Part shown: positions 25,715 through 34,961 of the stretch, piece after piece
Numbering within the stretch: the first letter of the stretch is position 1
Layout of the letters: every line of letters starts with the position of its first letter
Origin: an uncultured delta proteobacterium
Lineage (GTDB): Bacteria; Desulfobacterota; Desulfovibrionia; Desulfovibrionales; Desulfovibrionaceae
Direction of reading: 5' to 3'
Assembly: GCA_903843965.1 (NCBI GenBank)
Contig: CAIMRY010000039.1
Location: 1 to 50,371 of the forward strand
DNA: 50,371 bases
Made by a program: the position numbers and the translations under genes
Notes under the pieces: generated by a model
Seen by the model: only the letters and a program-made list of their open reading frames with translations
The model's database searches: none
What the model was told of the DNA's origin: nothing

Positions 25715-25954
25715 ATGAAGTACATCATGTTCGAGGATTTCTCAGGAACTCCGCTGCCCATCATCTTCCCCAAGCGCATCGACTTTTCCGAGATGCGCGA
25801 GCAGATCCCCTACACCAAGGTGCTGTCCGCCGGGTATGTGCATGTCACCAGCTCCGGCTTCGCCTGCCACGGCGAGTCCAAGAGCCTTGCGGCCCAGGCC
25901 CGCGGCGAGGACGCCCTGATCATCGCGGCCAAGCTGGCCACCCCGGACCTCTAA
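25715..25954 (+). CDS. Small hypothetical protein (79 aa)
   Basis: 79 residues; family not recognised, though the pattern (MKYIMFEDFSGTPLPIIFP...) looks like a conserved small cytoplasmic protein of Desulfovibrionales. GGAGGG lies five bases before the ATG at 25715, preferred over the ATG 18 bases upstream. It has an alternating strand/helix pattern with GESKSLAAQARGEDALIIAAKL near the end. A hairpin between its stop and glpX serves both strands. Confidence 0.75.
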   Translation: MKYIMFEDFSGTPLPIIFPKRIDFSEMREQIPYTKVLSAGYVHVTSSGFACHGESKSLAAQARGEDALIIAAKLATPDL

Positions 25955-25969
25955 GCGCCAGGCGCGCAA

Positions 25970-26011
25970 TAAAAAAGGCCGGGAAGGGACACGCGCCCCC
26001 TCCCGGCCTTT
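25970..26011. terminator. Bidirectional terminator between small ORF and glpX
   Basis: 11-bp stem AAAGGCCGGGA / TCCCGGCCTTT (25974-25984 with 26001-26011). An A-run at 25970-25976 gives a good U-tract for the minus-strand glpX transcript and only a short one for the plus strand. Confidence 0.8.
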
Positions 26012-26020
26012 GTGCGCGCT

Positions 26021-27004
26021 TTAATCGTACTTGACCGAGCTGATCTTCATCAGGTGGTCCCAGGAGTGGATAGCCTCGATGTAGCGGATGGTGCCGGTCT
26101 TGCCGCGCATGACCAGCGAGCTGGTCTCCGCCCCATAGCCCAGGTAGCGCACGCCCTTGAGGAAGGTGCCGCCGGAGATGCCCGTGGCCGCGAAAAACAC
26201 GTCGTCGCTCTTCACCAGGTCGCTCACGGTGAGCACGCGGCGGATGTCCACCCCATGCTGCGCCAGGAGGTTCTTCTCGTCCTGCTTCTGGGGGTCGAGC
26301 TTGCAGAACATCTCCCCGCCCATGATGCGGATGGCGCAGGCCGCCAGAACGCCCTCGGGCGTGCCGCCGGTGCCCATCATCACGTCCACCTCGTTTCTGG
26401 GGTCGATGGCCATGAGCGCCCCAGCCACGTCGCCGTCGGTGTGCAGCTGGATGCGCGCGCCCGCCTCGCGGATGTCGGCGATGAGCTTCTTGTGGCGCGG
26501 TTTGTCGAGCACAAAGACCACCAGGTCGTCCACGTCCTTGCCCAGGGCCTTGGCGATGCGCTTCAGGTTCACCGGCACCGGGGCCTCGATGTCGACCACG
26601 CTCTTGGCCGAGGCGGGCACCACCAGCTTCTGCATGTAGTAGCTGGGGCCCGGATCGTACATGGTGCCGGCCGGGGCCACGCCCACCACAGAGATGGCGT
26701 TGGGTCGGCCATAGGCCAAAAGGCTGGTGCCCTCCACAGGGTCCACGGCCACGTCCACGGTCTGCGGTCCGCCCGCGCCGACCTTTTCGCCGTTGTGCAG
26801 CATGGGCGCGTTGTCCTTCTCGCCCTCGCCGATGATCACCGTGCCGCTGATGGCCAGGGTCTTGAAGCTCGTGCGCATGGCCTCCACGGCGGCGTGGTCC
26901 CCGGCGTCCTTGTCGCCCTTGCCCAGCCAGCGGGCGCTCGCCAGGGCGGCGGCCTCGGTGACGCGCACCAGGTCCAGGGCCAGATTTCTTTGCGGGGCTT
27001 CCAT
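26021..27004 (-). CDS. glpX: Fructose-1,6-bisphosphatase class II
   Basis: 327-residue GlpX-type phosphatase that removes the 1-phosphate of fructose-1,6-bisphosphate in gluconeogenesis. The metal-binding and substrate motifs GEGEKDNAPML, VDVAVDPVEGT and MMGTGGTPEGVLAA are intact. The start at 27004 has GGAG six bases upstream. An upstream-open frame would read through a triple 12-base repeat and is rejected. In class II enzymes this domain sometimes also acts on sedoheptulose-1,7-bisphosphate. That would fit the neighbours tkt and rpiB, which handle C5-C7 sugars. It is the last gene of the minus-strand run. Confidence 0.95.
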   Translation of the reverse strand: MEAPQRNLALDLVRVTEAAALASARWLGKGDKDAGDHAAVEAMRTSFKTLAISGTVIIGEGEKDNAPMLHNGEKVGAGGPQTVDVAVDPVEGTSLLAYGRPNAISVVGVAPAGTMYDPGPSYYMQKLVVPASAKSVVDIEAPVPVNLKRIAKALGKDVDDLVVFVLDKPRHKKLIADIREAGARIQLHTDGDVAGALMAIDPRNEVDVMMGTGGTPEGVLAACAIRIMGGEMFCKLDPQKQDEKNLLAQHGVDIRRVLTVSDLVKSDDVFFAATGISGGTFLKGVRYLGYGAETSSLVMRGKTGTIRYIEAIHSWDHLMKISSVKYD

Positions 27005-27018
27005 GAGTTTCTCCTTCA

Positions 27019-27054
27019 ACGTACAGGGCAACGTACAGGGCAACGTGCAAGGCA
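27019..27054. repeat. 12-base tandem array (3 units) in the glpX 5' leader
   Basis: Two identical copies of ACGTACAGGGCA and one variant ACGTGCAAGGCA lie head to tail just upstream of the glpX ribosome site. Being 15 bases from the start codon, copy-number changes would alter the leader RNA. Confidence 0.88.
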
Positions 27055-27194
27055 TGCGCACTGCGGCGGTCCGGGTTGTTTGTCTACGCATACCCTAGCA
27101 GAGCACCCGGCCAGACCGCAAGCGCCCCTTGGTGACGGTTGTGCCGCGCCCGCGTGAAAAAGGGGCGGCCCGGCGGCCCCACCGCAGCGTCCTG

Positions 27195-29198
27195 CTAGCC
27201 GAAGTACCGCTCGCGGATCAACCGGGCCACGGTGGGCGCGGTGAAGCCGTATTTCTCGGCCAGCTTGTCCGCCGGGGCGCTCTCGCCAAAGTGGTCGAGC
27301 CCGAGCGCCAGGCCGAACAGGCCCACATACTTGTGCCAGCCCTCGGGCCGCCCGGCCTCGATGGCCACGCGCCGCTCCACCTGGGGTGGCAGCACGGATT
27401 CCTTGTAGTGCACGGGCTGGGACTCGAACAGGTTCACCGAGGGCATGCTGACCACGCGGATCATGCGGCCCGGCTCCTCGTTCTCCAGGATCTTCACGGC
27501 CTCAAGCGCCAAGCTGACCTCCGAGCCCGAGGCCATGACGATGAGCTCCGGCTCGGCCGTGCAGTCCCTCAGCACATAGCCGCCGTGGCGTACGCCCTCG
27601 GCCACGGCCGGGTACTGCGCCGGGTCCATGACCGGCAGGCCCTGGCGGGTCAGGAACAGGCACGAGGGCCGGTCCTTCTGGCGCAGGGCCAGGTCCAGGC
27701 ACAGGGCCGTCTCCGTGGCGTCGGCGGGCCTGAGGTCCAGCAGGTTCGGGATGAGCCGCAAGGACGCCACGTGCTCGATGGGCTGGTGGGTGGGGCCGTC
27801 CTCGCCCACGTAGAACGAGTCGTGGGTGAACACGTAGAGCACGGGCAGCTTTTGCAGGGCCGACATGCGGATGGCGTTGCGGCAGTAGTCGGAGAAGGTC
27901 AAAAAGGTCGCGCCGAAGGGAATCAGCCCGCCGTGCAGGGCCATGCCGTTCAATATGGCGGCCATGGGAAACTCGCGCACGCCGAATGACAGGTTGCGGC
28001 CGAGCGGATTGTCCGCCGCGAAGATGCCCACGGCGTCGCGGAACTTGGCGGTCTGGTTCGAGGGATCGAGGTCGGCGCTGCCGCCCATGAGGTTCGGCAG
28101 GGCGTCTTTGAGCATGTTCAGGCACGCTCCCCAGGCCGCGCGGGTGGCGATCTTCTTGCCGGGCTCGAACACGGGCATGGGCAGGGTCAGCTCGCCGCGC
28201 GCGGTGTTCATGGCCTTCCAGAAGGACACAAAGTCCTTGTCCCCGCGCTTGATGCGCCGGGCCAAAACCTCTTTGCGGGCAGCCACAGCGCGCTTGAGCT
28301 CCGGGTACCTGGCCTGGAACTGCGCGCGGGCCGCGTCCGGCACCTGGAAGCAGGCGCCCTCGATGAGGCACATGTTCTTCTTGGTGGCGGCGATCTCCTC
28401 CACGGCCAGGGGCTCGCCGTGGGTGCCGAAGTCACCCTCGCGGGTGGCCGCGCCCTTGGCCATGACCGTGTGGCCGATGATCAGGCTGGGCTTCTTCTTC
28501 TGGCCCTGGGCCTTCTTGATGGCCGCGCGGATGGCGTCACGGTCGTGGCCGTCCACCTGCTGCACATGCCAGCCCATGGCGGCAAAGACCTTGGCGTAGT
28601 CCGTGCGGTCCACGCGGGAAACAGGCCCGGCCAGTTGGACCTTGTTGGAGTCGTAGTAGCAGGTCAGCTTGCCCAGGCCCCACAGCCCGGCCAGGGAGGC
28701 CGCGCCCAGGACCACGGACTCCTGCATGTCGCCGTCGCTGGTCAGCACGTAGGTGCTGTGGTCGCAGATGGCCTTGCCCACCTTGTTGCGCAGGAAGGTC
28801 TCGGCCACGGCCATGCCCACGGCCATGGCGAAGCCCTGGCCCAGCGGCCCGGTGGTGGCCTCCACGCCGGGGGTCAGCTCATGCTCCGGGTGGCCGGGCG
28901 TGCGCGTGCCCAGCTGGCGGAAACCGCGCAGATCGTCGGCCTCGATGAACCCGGCCAGGTGCAGCAGGCCGTAAAGCAGCGCCGACTCGTGCCCGGCGGA
29001 GAGCACGAAGCGGTCGCGGTTGAACCAGTTGGCGCGCTCGGGGTCGAAGTTCAAGAACTCCGAGTAGAGCACCGCCGCAAAGTCCGCAGAGCTCATGGCC
29101 CCGCCGGGGTGGCCGGAGTCTGCCGCGCGGGTGGCGTCCATGATGAGCCCTTTCAAGGTGTTCACCACAAGCTGGTCAGGGGCGATGGTCTGCTGCAT
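27195..29198 (-). CDS. tkt: Transketolase
   Basis: 667-residue thiamine-diphosphate enzyme exchanging two-carbon units between ketoses and aldoses. The N-terminal domain has DSGHPG and the ThDP/metal motif TSDGDMQESVV ... YYDSN. The middle domain has the catalytic Glu region FGVREFPMAAILNGMALHGG, and the C-terminal domain is complete. Length matches the family. The gene lies between rpiB and glpX on the minus strand, forming a non-oxidative pentose phosphate and gluconeogenesis group. The ribosome site is weak (AAGGA, 14 bases off). Degenerate 12-13-base repeats occur upstream (about 29312-29371). Confidence 0.96.
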   Translation of the reverse strand: MQQTIAPDQLVVNTLKGLIMDATRAADSGHPGGAMSSADFAAVLYSEFLNFDPERANWFNRDRFVLSAGHESALLYGLLHLAGFIEADDLRGFRQLGTRTPGHPEHELTPGVEATTGPLGQGFAMAVGMAVAETFLRNKVGKAICDHSTYVLTSDGDMQESVVLGAASLAGLWGLGKLTCYYDSNKVQLAGPVSRVDRTDYAKVFAAMGWHVQQVDGHDRDAIRAAIKKAQGQKKKPSLIIGHTVMAKGAATREGDFGTHGEPLAVEEIAATKKNMCLIEGACFQVPDAARAQFQARYPELKRAVAARKEVLARRIKRGDKDFVSFWKAMNTARGELTLPMPVFEPGKKIATRAAWGACLNMLKDALPNLMGGSADLDPSNQTAKFRDAVGIFAADNPLGRNLSFGVREFPMAAILNGMALHGGLIPFGATFLTFSDYCRNAIRMSALQKLPVLYVFTHDSFYVGEDGPTHQPIEHVASLRLIPNLLDLRPADATETALCLDLALRQKDRPSCLFLTRQGLPVMDPAQYPAVAEGVRHGGYVLRDCTAEPELIVMASGSEVSLALEAVKILENEEPGRMIRVVSMPSVNLFESQPVHYKESVLPPQVERRVAIEAGRPEGWHKYVGLFGLALGLDHFGESAPADKLAEKYGFTAPTVARLIRERYFG

Positions 29199-29378
29199 GG
29201 AAGTTGGTCCTTCACGTGTTTGCGCGGCGTGCGCCGTCAGGGGTTGTCGCCTCGGGGCCTTGGCTTTAGAGAACGTTCGCCTCGGGGCGAAAGCCTCTCA
29301 GGCCAGAGTCTTTGGCCCGGTGTGTTCAGGCCGACTTTTCGGATCGTCTTTACGGGTCGTCTTAACGAGCCAGGGGCC
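29199..29378. repeat. Degenerate repeats in the rpiB-tkt gap
   Basis: 180 bases without a gene. Minus-strand units such as GTTAAGACGACCC, GTAAAGACGATCC and GAAAAGTCGGCC recur every 12-13 bases (about 29312-29371), followed by further CGAACG/CGCCCCGAGG blocks. No promoter or terminator is clear. Confidence 0.5.
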
Positions 29379-29843
29379 TCACGGCTGGGAATAGGTCTCA
29401 AACTGCTCGATGCGCCGCAGGTGGCGACCGCCCTCAAAGGGCGTGGCCAGAAAGGCCCGCATGATCTCCAGGGCCAGGCCCTGGCCGATGACGCGCTCGC
29501 CCAGGCAGAGCACATTGGCGTTGTTGTGGGCGCGGGCCATGCGCGCAGTGAATTCGTTGGTGCACACCGCCGCGCGGATGCCCGGATGGCGGTTGGCGGC
29601 CATGCTCATGCCCAGGCCGGTGCCGCAGATGAGGATGCCAAGCACCTTTCCGTTCTGCCCGTCCTCGCCGCTGTCCAGCAGGCGCAGGCACAGCTTGTCG
29701 GCATAGGCCGGGTAGTCGCAGGAGGCGGTGCCCTCGGGCCCCAGGTCCTCGGCCTGGCAGTCGACCTTGCGCAGGGCCTGCACCAGAACGCTCTTGAGGG
29801 CGAAGCCCCCGTGGTCGGAAGCCAAAAGGATGGTCTTGCTCAT
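29379..29843 (-). CDS. rpiB: Ribose-5-phosphate isomerase B
   Basis: Interconverts ribose-5-phosphate and ribulose-5-phosphate. The 154-residue protein begins ILLASDHGGF with the conserved Asp-His pair, carries the catalytic Cys in GILICGTGLGMSMAANR and the ring-opening His region ARAHNNANVLCLG. AGGAGG precedes the ATG. It lies upstream of tkt and downstream of a small coiled-coil protein gene. Confidence 0.95.
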   Translation of the reverse strand: MSKTILLASDHGGFALKSVLVQALRKVDCQAEDLGPEGTASCDYPAYADKLCLRLLDSGEDGQNGKVLGILICGTGLGMSMAANRHPGIRAAVCTNEFTARMARAHNNANVLCLGERVIGQGLALEIMRAFLATPFEGGRHLRRIEQFETYSQP

Positions 29844-29876
29844 GCGGAGAACCTCCTGCGGGCTTGGAAGCCCGGT

Positions 29877-30194
29877 CTACGGCCTGGATTCCGTGGCCTC
29901 TTCCTCGCGCCGCAGCCGGGCGATCTCGGCCTTGAGCATCTCGATCTGCGTCCGGCAGAGGTCGCGCTCCGGGCCGGGGGTGGCCTGGCCCGTGGCGTCC
30001 AGCCGGGCCAGCACGGCCATTTCCTCGCGCAGCCTGGCGGTCAACTGGCGCACCTCGTGGCGCTTGGCCTGGCCGGTCAGGATGCGCCACATCTCCCGTC
30101 CCCAGACCGCCAGGCCCAGGGTGAAGGTTCCCACAAGGCCGGGCTTGGACTCTGGCTCCGCCACCGGGACAAGGGTCTGGTTCATGTCATCCAT
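29877..30194 (-). CDS. Small membrane-anchored coiled-coil protein
   Basis: 105 residues from the ATG at 30194 (GGAGGG upstream). Residues about 17-35 (GLVGTFTLGLAVWGREMWRI) form one hydrophobic segment. The rest is a charged heptad-like helix (about 45-100), probably coiled coil. Family not recognised. It overlaps the end of the LolB-like lipoprotein gene by eight bases, so it is coupled to that envelope gene. An envelope role is an inference from that coupling. Confidence 0.7.
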   Translation of the reverse strand: MDDMNQTLVPVAEPESKPGLVGTFTLGLAVWGREMWRILTGQAKRHEVRQLTARLREEMAVLARLDATGQATPGPERDLCRTQIEMLKAEIARLRREEEATESRP

Positions 30195-31164
30195 GGGATT
30201 TTCCCTCCGGTTGTCCGTGTGCGTTCTCGCTGCCGCCGCCGCTGATGACATCGGGCGCAGCGACCGGGGCTGCGGCCTTGTAGTCCAGCGACATGAAGGT
30301 CGACCCGACCGGGAGCGTCAGGGTCAGGGACTTCAGCGGCCAGGGCTGGGCGCGCTCGTCCAGGGCCTTGACGCGCAGCACGGCGCTCTCGCCCTTGGGC
30401 AGGCCGAGGGCCAGCACCTTTGCCGGGCCCTCGGGATCGCCGTCGTCCTCGGGATAGCCGGAGAAGACCAGGCTCCACAAACGCGGGCCCGAGACCAGCT
30501 CGCCCTCGCGCTCGGCCTGGGTCTTGAAATAGCTGGACAGCACGCCCTCCATGCGCTGCGGGCGGCCATGCACGTCCACCACCAGGAGCCGCACCGGACC
30601 CTCGGCGTAGCTGTAGGCAAAGCCGCCGCCGGGCTGGGCGCGCACCGCAAGCGGGGACGTGGCCGGCACCAGGGTGCCGAAGTGGCCGGCGAGCACCAAA
30701 GCCAGGTCGCGCATGGAGAACGGGAAGGGCAGGCCGAGCAGCTGCGCGCCGATGACCGGGTCGGTGTGGGCGTAGGCCCTGGACTTGTCCGGATAGAAGG
30801 CCAGCAGCCCGCTGGCGTCCTCGCGCATCAGGGCCAGCATGGTGCCGAACCCGGCGCGCACGTCCAGGCGCAGGGGGCGGCCATAATCGCCAAAGAGCTG
30901 GACATCGGTGCGGTTGGTGCGCTCTCGCGTGGAATAGAGCAGGCTGGCGCGCACGGCCACCCCGCTGGCCACCACCGGCGGGGCCGTAAACCGCTGCCGG
31001 AAGGCCTCCTGGTTGGCCTCGGCCCCGTCGAAGCGCGGCAGCTCCACCCTGGGCGCGCAGGCCCCGGCGGCCAGAAGCGCCAGCAGCAGGACCGGCAGCA
31101 GGACCGCCAAGCGCCCCGGGCCGACAGGCCCAGCCAAAAGCCGGTATCTGCGCAACGTGCTCAC
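30187..31164 (-). CDS. Lipoprotein with a LolB-like domain
   Basis: 325 residues, GTG start five bases after the stop codon of the TPR gene. Signal peptide with a lipobox ending AGAC (lipidated Cys near 36). The body has the beta-strand pattern of LolB/outer-membrane lipoprotein carriers: VRASLLYSTRERTNRTDVQLFGDYGRPLRLDV, then ALMREDASGLLAFYPDKSRAY, later FSMRDLALVLAGHF. LolB receives lipoproteins from LolA and inserts them in the outer membrane. In this position, after a TPR lipoprotein, a role in envelope biogenesis is likely. Similarity is by pattern only, so the function is tentative. Confidence 0.65.
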   Translation of the reverse strand: MSTLRRYRLLAGPVGPGRLAVLLPVLLLALLAAGACAPRVELPRFDGAEANQEAFRQRFTAPPVVASGVAVRASLLYSTRERTNRTDVQLFGDYGRPLRLDVRAGFGTMLALMREDASGLLAFYPDKSRAYAHTDPVIGAQLLGLPFPFSMRDLALVLAGHFGTLVPATSPLAVRAQPGGGFAYSYAEGPVRLLVVDVHGRPQRMEGVLSSYFKTQAEREGELVSGPRLWSLVFSGYPEDDGDPEGPAKVLALGLPKGESAVLRVKALDERAQPWPLKSLTLTLPVGSTFMSLDYKAAAPVAAPDVISGGGSENAHGQPEGKSHG

Positions 31165-31168
31165 GCGC

Positions 31169-32959
31169 TCACAACCCCTTGAGCTTCTTCTTGATGCGCT
31201 CTGGCGACTCGTGCTTCAGCTTGAGCGCGGTCTGGTAGCCTTTTTTGGCCTTGGCGCGGTGGCCCGTGTCGCGGGCGATGTCGCCGTAGTGCTCCCACAT
31301 GGTGGGGTCGTCCTGGGCCAGGCCCACGGCGCGCTGGATCTGCCTCCAGGCCTCGTCCAGCCTGCCCAGGCGGTAGTAGGCCCAGGCCAGGGAGTCCACG
31401 ATGTAGCCGTTGTTGGGCTTGAGCCTGTCGGCCTTGCGGATGAGGGAGAGCGCGCGATCCAGGTCGCGGTTCTCCTCCACCATGGTGTAGCCGATGTAGT
31501 TCAGCGCGTCGGCGTGTTCCGGGTTCTTGTCCACGATGCGCTGCATGACCTCAAGGGCGCCCTTGCGGTCCTCCTGGCGGTCCAGGGCGGCGCCGTACTG
31601 GTAGAGCAGGTCCTCGTCCTCGGGCCGGGCCTCAAGGGCGGTCTTCAGGACCTCGATGGCCTCGGGCACGCGCTTCTTGGTGATGAGGTAGTTCGCTTGC
31701 AGCAGCGGGAAGCGCGACTGGCCGGGGAACAGGCGCTTGCCCTGCTCCATCAGGTCCACGGCCTCCTGCTCGCGGCCCAGGCCGTAGAGCAGCTGGATGC
31801 GGAACTGCAGGGCCTGGCTGTAGTGCGCATCGCTCTGGGGCACCAGGTCGAGGAACTGCAGGGCCTTGACCGGGTTGTTCTCGCCGTCCTGGGCGATGAC
31901 GGCCTTGTAGAAGAAGTATTCGCCCGGCACCGGCGGGGTGTTGGCCAGCACGTCCAGCAGGGTGCTGGCCTGGGCCGTGTAGTTCTCGCTCAAGAACAGC
32001 AGCGAGGCCGAAAGCACGAAGGTCTTGCTGCCCGAGCCCTCCAGAGCCACGGCCAGGGCCTTGTCCGGGTCGTTGAGCTTGAGCTCCAGGCCCACCACGC
32101 GCAGGCGGATGTCCTCACGCCCCTCGCCCCCGCCGTTCTCGATGCGCTGGCGGATGTCCTCCTGGTCCTCGCCCAGGGACAAAATCTTGGTATAAGTGGC
32201 CAGGGCCGAGGCGTAGTCCTTCTCCATCTCCTGCTGGAAGGCCAGCTCGACCCAGGCCTCCAGATAGTCCGGGGACTTCTTCACCAGCATGCCCAGGGTC
32301 ACGATGGCCGCCTTGCGGTGGCCCAGGCGGGCCTGGGCCCTGGCGATCTGGTACTGGGCGTCGTTGGAGCGGTCCTTCTGGGGAATCTTGCGCAGCACCT
32401 CCAGCCCCTTGGCCGGCTGGTCGGTGTCGATGTAGAGCTGGCCCAGGCGCTCGCGCAGGGTGGTGTTGTCGTGTTTGGCCAGGTAGGCGTCGATGCGCGC
32501 GGCCGCCTCCGGCATCTTGTTCTCCAGCAGAAAGGCGTTGGCTGCGGCGGCGTTCAGGTTATAGTCGTCGGGGAACAGGCGCAGGCCTGCGTCGAGGATT
32601 GCGCGCGCCTCCCCGGCCTGCTCCGGGTTCCAGTACAGGAAGGCCTTGTCCATGAACAGGCCCGGCGCGGCCCCCCGGGCGATGACCCGATCGATGGCCT
32701 GGGCCGCAGCCTTCTGCAGCTCCAGGGTGCGGGCGAAGGCCTCGGGCGAGGTGCGCGACAGCGCCCCGGTGCGCGCCATTTCCTGGGACAGGGCCTGGAA
32801 CCGCAGGTAGTCATAGGTGCTGTCGGCCGCACCAGAAATGGGCTCCGGGCTGGAAGGCGCCTGGCGCGCGGCGCCGCAGGCGGCGCAGACCAGACTCAGG
32901 GCCAGCCCCAGCGCCAGAAGCGGGGCCAGGCGGCGGGCGGCGGGGAGACTCGTGGGCAT
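31169..32959 (-). CDS. TPR-repeat lipoprotein
   Basis: 596 residues from the ATG at 32959 (GAGGA site); a GTG 15 bases upstream that overlaps the preceding stop is the alternative. The lipobox LVCAAC is followed by a spacer, then about a dozen 34-residue tetratricopeptide units. The C-terminal ones are clear, for example YQYGAALDRQEDRKGALEVMQRIVDKNPEHADALNYIGY. Such solenoids bind partner proteins. The architecture resembles large lipid-anchored TPR proteins of Deltaproteobacteria involved in polysaccharide export or envelope assembly. Middle member of the run rpoH-HD-TPR-LolB-like. Confidence 0.88.
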   Translation of the reverse strand: MPTSLPAARRLAPLLALGLALSLVCAACGAARQAPSSPEPISGAADSTYDYLRFQALSQEMARTGALSRTSPEAFARTLELQKAAAQAIDRVIARGAAPGLFMDKAFLYWNPEQAGEARAILDAGLRLFPDDYNLNAAAANAFLLENKMPEAAARIDAYLAKHDNTTLRERLGQLYIDTDQPAKGLEVLRKIPQKDRSNDAQYQIARAQARLGHRKAAIVTLGMLVKKSPDYLEAWVELAFQQEMEKDYASALATYTKILSLGEDQEDIRQRIENGGGEGREDIRLRVVGLELKLNDPDKALAVALEGSGSKTFVLSASLLFLSENYTAQASTLLDVLANTPPVPGEYFFYKAVIAQDGENNPVKALQFLDLVPQSDAHYSQALQFRIQLLYGLGREQEAVDLMEQGKRLFPGQSRFPLLQANYLITKKRVPEAIEVLKTALEARPEDEDLLYQYGAALDRQEDRKGALEVMQRIVDKNPEHADALNYIGYTMVEENRDLDRALSLIRKADRLKPNNGYIVDSLAWAYYRLGRLDEAWRQIQRAVGLAQDDPTMWEHYGDIARDTGHRAKAKKGYQTALKLKHESPERIKKKLKGL

Positions 32960-32970
32960 GTGCTCTGTCC

Positions 32971-33735
32971 TCACGCGTTGTTCTCGGTGGTTGCGGCCAG
33001 GGTTTGGCCCAGCATGCGCTCATATTCCTCGGCCAGGGACAGCCCCTCGGCCAACAGCGCCGGCCCGTAGCGCTTGCCGCCCTCGGTGCGGAAGCTGCCC
33101 TCATGGGACCTGGCGCGGAGCACGCCCTCGGGAAAGACCTGGGCGATCCTCTCCAGGGGCCATTCGTCGCACTCGCACAGCTCCCAGAGAACGGTGGAAA
33201 AAATATCCGGCCCGAAGCGGAAGACATCGGCGTCGTGCACGGCCCCGGCCAGCAGCCGGGCCGACTCTCCCGCGTCCTGGAGCTGCAGGTCGTCCTTCTC
33301 GTGCCCGGCCACGGCCCCGGCTATCCACAGCCGCTCCTCCGGGGAGATGGCATAGCCGCGCAGGATGCGCAGGCACAGGTCCGCGCCCTTTGCGGCGTGG
33401 TCGTCCTCGTAGCGCAGGGCGTCGTGCAGCAGCCCGGCCATCTCGGCCAGCACGGCCAGCCTGCGGCGCTCGTCCGTGGACAGGCCCGAGGGCTCGGCCA
33501 GGATCAGAGCGGCGGCGTCCATGGCCACGCGCTTGCCGTGCTCCACGCCCAGGCCGCAGGCCTCGTTCAAGAAGCCCAGGGCGTCGCCCTGCAGGCGCAG
33601 CACCAGGGGATGGTCGAAGAACAGGTCCCGGGCGTAGGTCAGCTCCTCCGCGCACTGGAGCAGGAACGAGGACTGCGCCCTGGACGCGGCCAAGTCGCGC
33701 GCGCGGCGTTTGAGTTCCAGAATGCGCACGTCCAT
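32971..33735 (-). CDS. HD-domain phosphohydrolase
   Basis: 254 residues. The metal-binding HD pattern is visible: His66 (VEHGKRVA), His104-Asp105 (LLHDALRYEDDHAAKGA, with His113), His145 (GHEKDD) and Asp168/Asp170 (HDADVFRFG). HD enzymes hydrolyse phosphate esters of nucleotides or second messengers. No HD-GYP or RelA/SpoT signature was seen, so the substrate is open. It starts three bases after the rpoH stop, so it is co-transcribed with the heat-shock sigma factor. Confidence 0.85.
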   Translation of the reverse strand: MDVRILELKRRARDLAASRAQSSFLLQCAEELTYARDLFFDHPLVLRLQGDALGFLNEACGLGVEHGKRVAMDAAALILAEPSGLSTDERRRLAVLAEMAGLLHDALRYEDDHAAKGADLCLRILRGYAISPEERLWIAGAVAGHEKDDLQLQDAGESARLLAGAVHDADVFRFGPDIFSTVLWELCECDEWPLERIAQVFPEGVLRARSHEGSFRTEGGKRYGPALLAEGLSLAEEYERMLGQTLAATTENNA

Positions 33736-33738
33736 GGC

Positions 33739-34716
33739 CTACTCCTCGCCCTCGATCCAGTCGGCGGAAAAATCCTGCACCCGCGCGGACAGGTGCTCCC
33801 TCAGCTTCTCCAGCAGGCGCGACTCGATCTGGCGCACGCGTTCGCGCGTCACGCCGAAGCGGTCGCCGATCTCGCGCAGGGTCACCGGGCTGTCCGAGAG
33901 CAGGCGCTCGTTCAAGATGGCCTGCTCCTTGTCCGAGAGATTGGGCGCGATGGTCTTCAGGTTTTCGAGCAACAGCGCGGAGATCTGGTTGGAGCTTAAG
34001 ATCTCCTCGATGCCCGGCCCCAGCGCGGGCAAAAAATCCAGCCGGGTGGCCTCGGTGTCGTCGCCCAGGGAGATGTCCAGGCTCATGTCCTGGCGCGAGA
34101 GGCGCTGGTCCATCTGCTCGATCTCGGCCTCGGACACGTTCAGGCTCTCGGACAGGGCGCTGGTCGTGGGGTCAAAGCCCATGTTGGTCAGGCGCTGGCG
34201 TTCCTTGTTCAGGTTGTAGAACAGCTTGCGCTGGGTCTGGGTGGTCCCGATCTTGACCATGCGCCAGTTGTCCATGATGAACTTGAGGATGTAGGCCTTG
34301 ATCCAGAAAGCGGCGTAATAGCTGAACTTGATGCCCTTGTCCGGGTCGAACTTGCGCACGGCCTTCATCAGCCCGACATTGCCCTCCTGGATCAGGTCCT
34401 GCACGTTCTGCATCCAGCGGCGCTGGAAGTCCATGGCGATCTTGACCACCAGGCGCAGGTGCGAGGAAATGAGCCGGAACGCGGCCTCCTGGTCGCCGGA
34501 CTCGCGCACGCGCTGGGCCAGCTCGAACTCCTCCTCCGGCGCCAGGAGCGGAAAGCGGGCGATCTCGCGCAGGTAGTGGTGCAGCGAATCGCGCAGACCC
34601 ACCTCGCCCCGCCTGGTCGAAACCAGGGCGGGGAGGTGGGGCTTCTTCCCGGCCAAGGCCGGAGGTGTGGGGCGGCGGCTCTCCGGGGGGGACTCTTTGA
34701 TATTGTTCGACTTCAT
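33739..34716 (-). CDS. rpoH: RNA polymerase sigma-32 (RpoH-type) factor
   Basis: 325 residues. Start at 34716; the frame is open 207 bases further upstream without a ribosome site. Region 2 reads [37 protein letters not shown] (about 107-143). The RpoH box QRKLFYNLN follows at 162-170 (E. coli-type box QRKLFFNLR), which separates it from RpoD/RpoS. Region 4 ([20 protein letters not shown]) is complete. It directs transcription of heat-shock and envelope-stress genes. The Lys/Pro-rich N-terminus (about 35 residues) is unusual. It heads the HD-TPR-LolB-like run and is divergent from metH. Confidence 0.93.
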   Translation of the reverse strand: MKSNNIKESPPESRRPTPPALAGKKPHLPALVSTRRGEVGLRDSLHHYLREIARFPLLAPEEEFELAQRVRESGDQEAAFRLISSHLRLVVKIAMDFQRRWMQNVQDLIQEGNVGLMKAVRKFDPDKGIKFSYYAAFWIKAYILKFIMDNWRMVKIGTTQTQRKLFYNLNKERQRLTNMGFDPTTSALSESLNVSEAEIEQMDQRLSRQDMSLDISLGDDTEATRLDFLPALGPGIEEILSSNQISALLLENLKTIAPNLSDKEQAILNERLLSDSPVTLREIGDRFGVTRERVRQIESRLLEKLREHLSARVQDFSADWIEGEE

Positions 34717-34961
34717 GCCAACCTTTGCACCCGGAAGGCGTTGAATTCCCAGGGCCGGATGCTTGTTTCGCAAAACGAGAGCGTATAGTTTTTGTTTGTC
34801 CTTTTCAACGTTTTTCAGTACACCCGACCTCCTGGGCCGGGCTCGCCAGAATACGTGTTTTCCCTCGGCCCGCAAGAATACATCGCAACCGCAGCGAGCG
34901 TCCAGTCGGCGCCCGGCGTCCACCGCCCGCCTCCTGGTCCGCTCCGCACGGAGACCTCCGC
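34717..34961. promoter_or_regulatory. Divergent rpoH / metH control region
   Basis: 245 bases, with an AT-richer core around 34780-34815. On the minus strand TTGAAA (34803-34808), 15 bases, then TATACG (34782-34787) is a possible rpoH promoter with short spacing. I looked for an S-adenosylmethionine or cobalamin riboswitch before metH and saw none. Confidence 0.4.

Noticed and set aside
31013-33070. 685-codon plus-strand open frame
   Set aside because: Antisense to the TPR and LolB-like lipoproteins, which have signal peptides and real motifs.
34725-34961. N-terminal extension of metH
   Set aside because: No family similarity in the extra 79 codons and GGAG precedes the ATG at 34962.
34717-34961. 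S-adenosylmethionine or cobalamin riboswitch before metH
   Set aside because: No recognisable box motifs or multi-helix layout could be traced.
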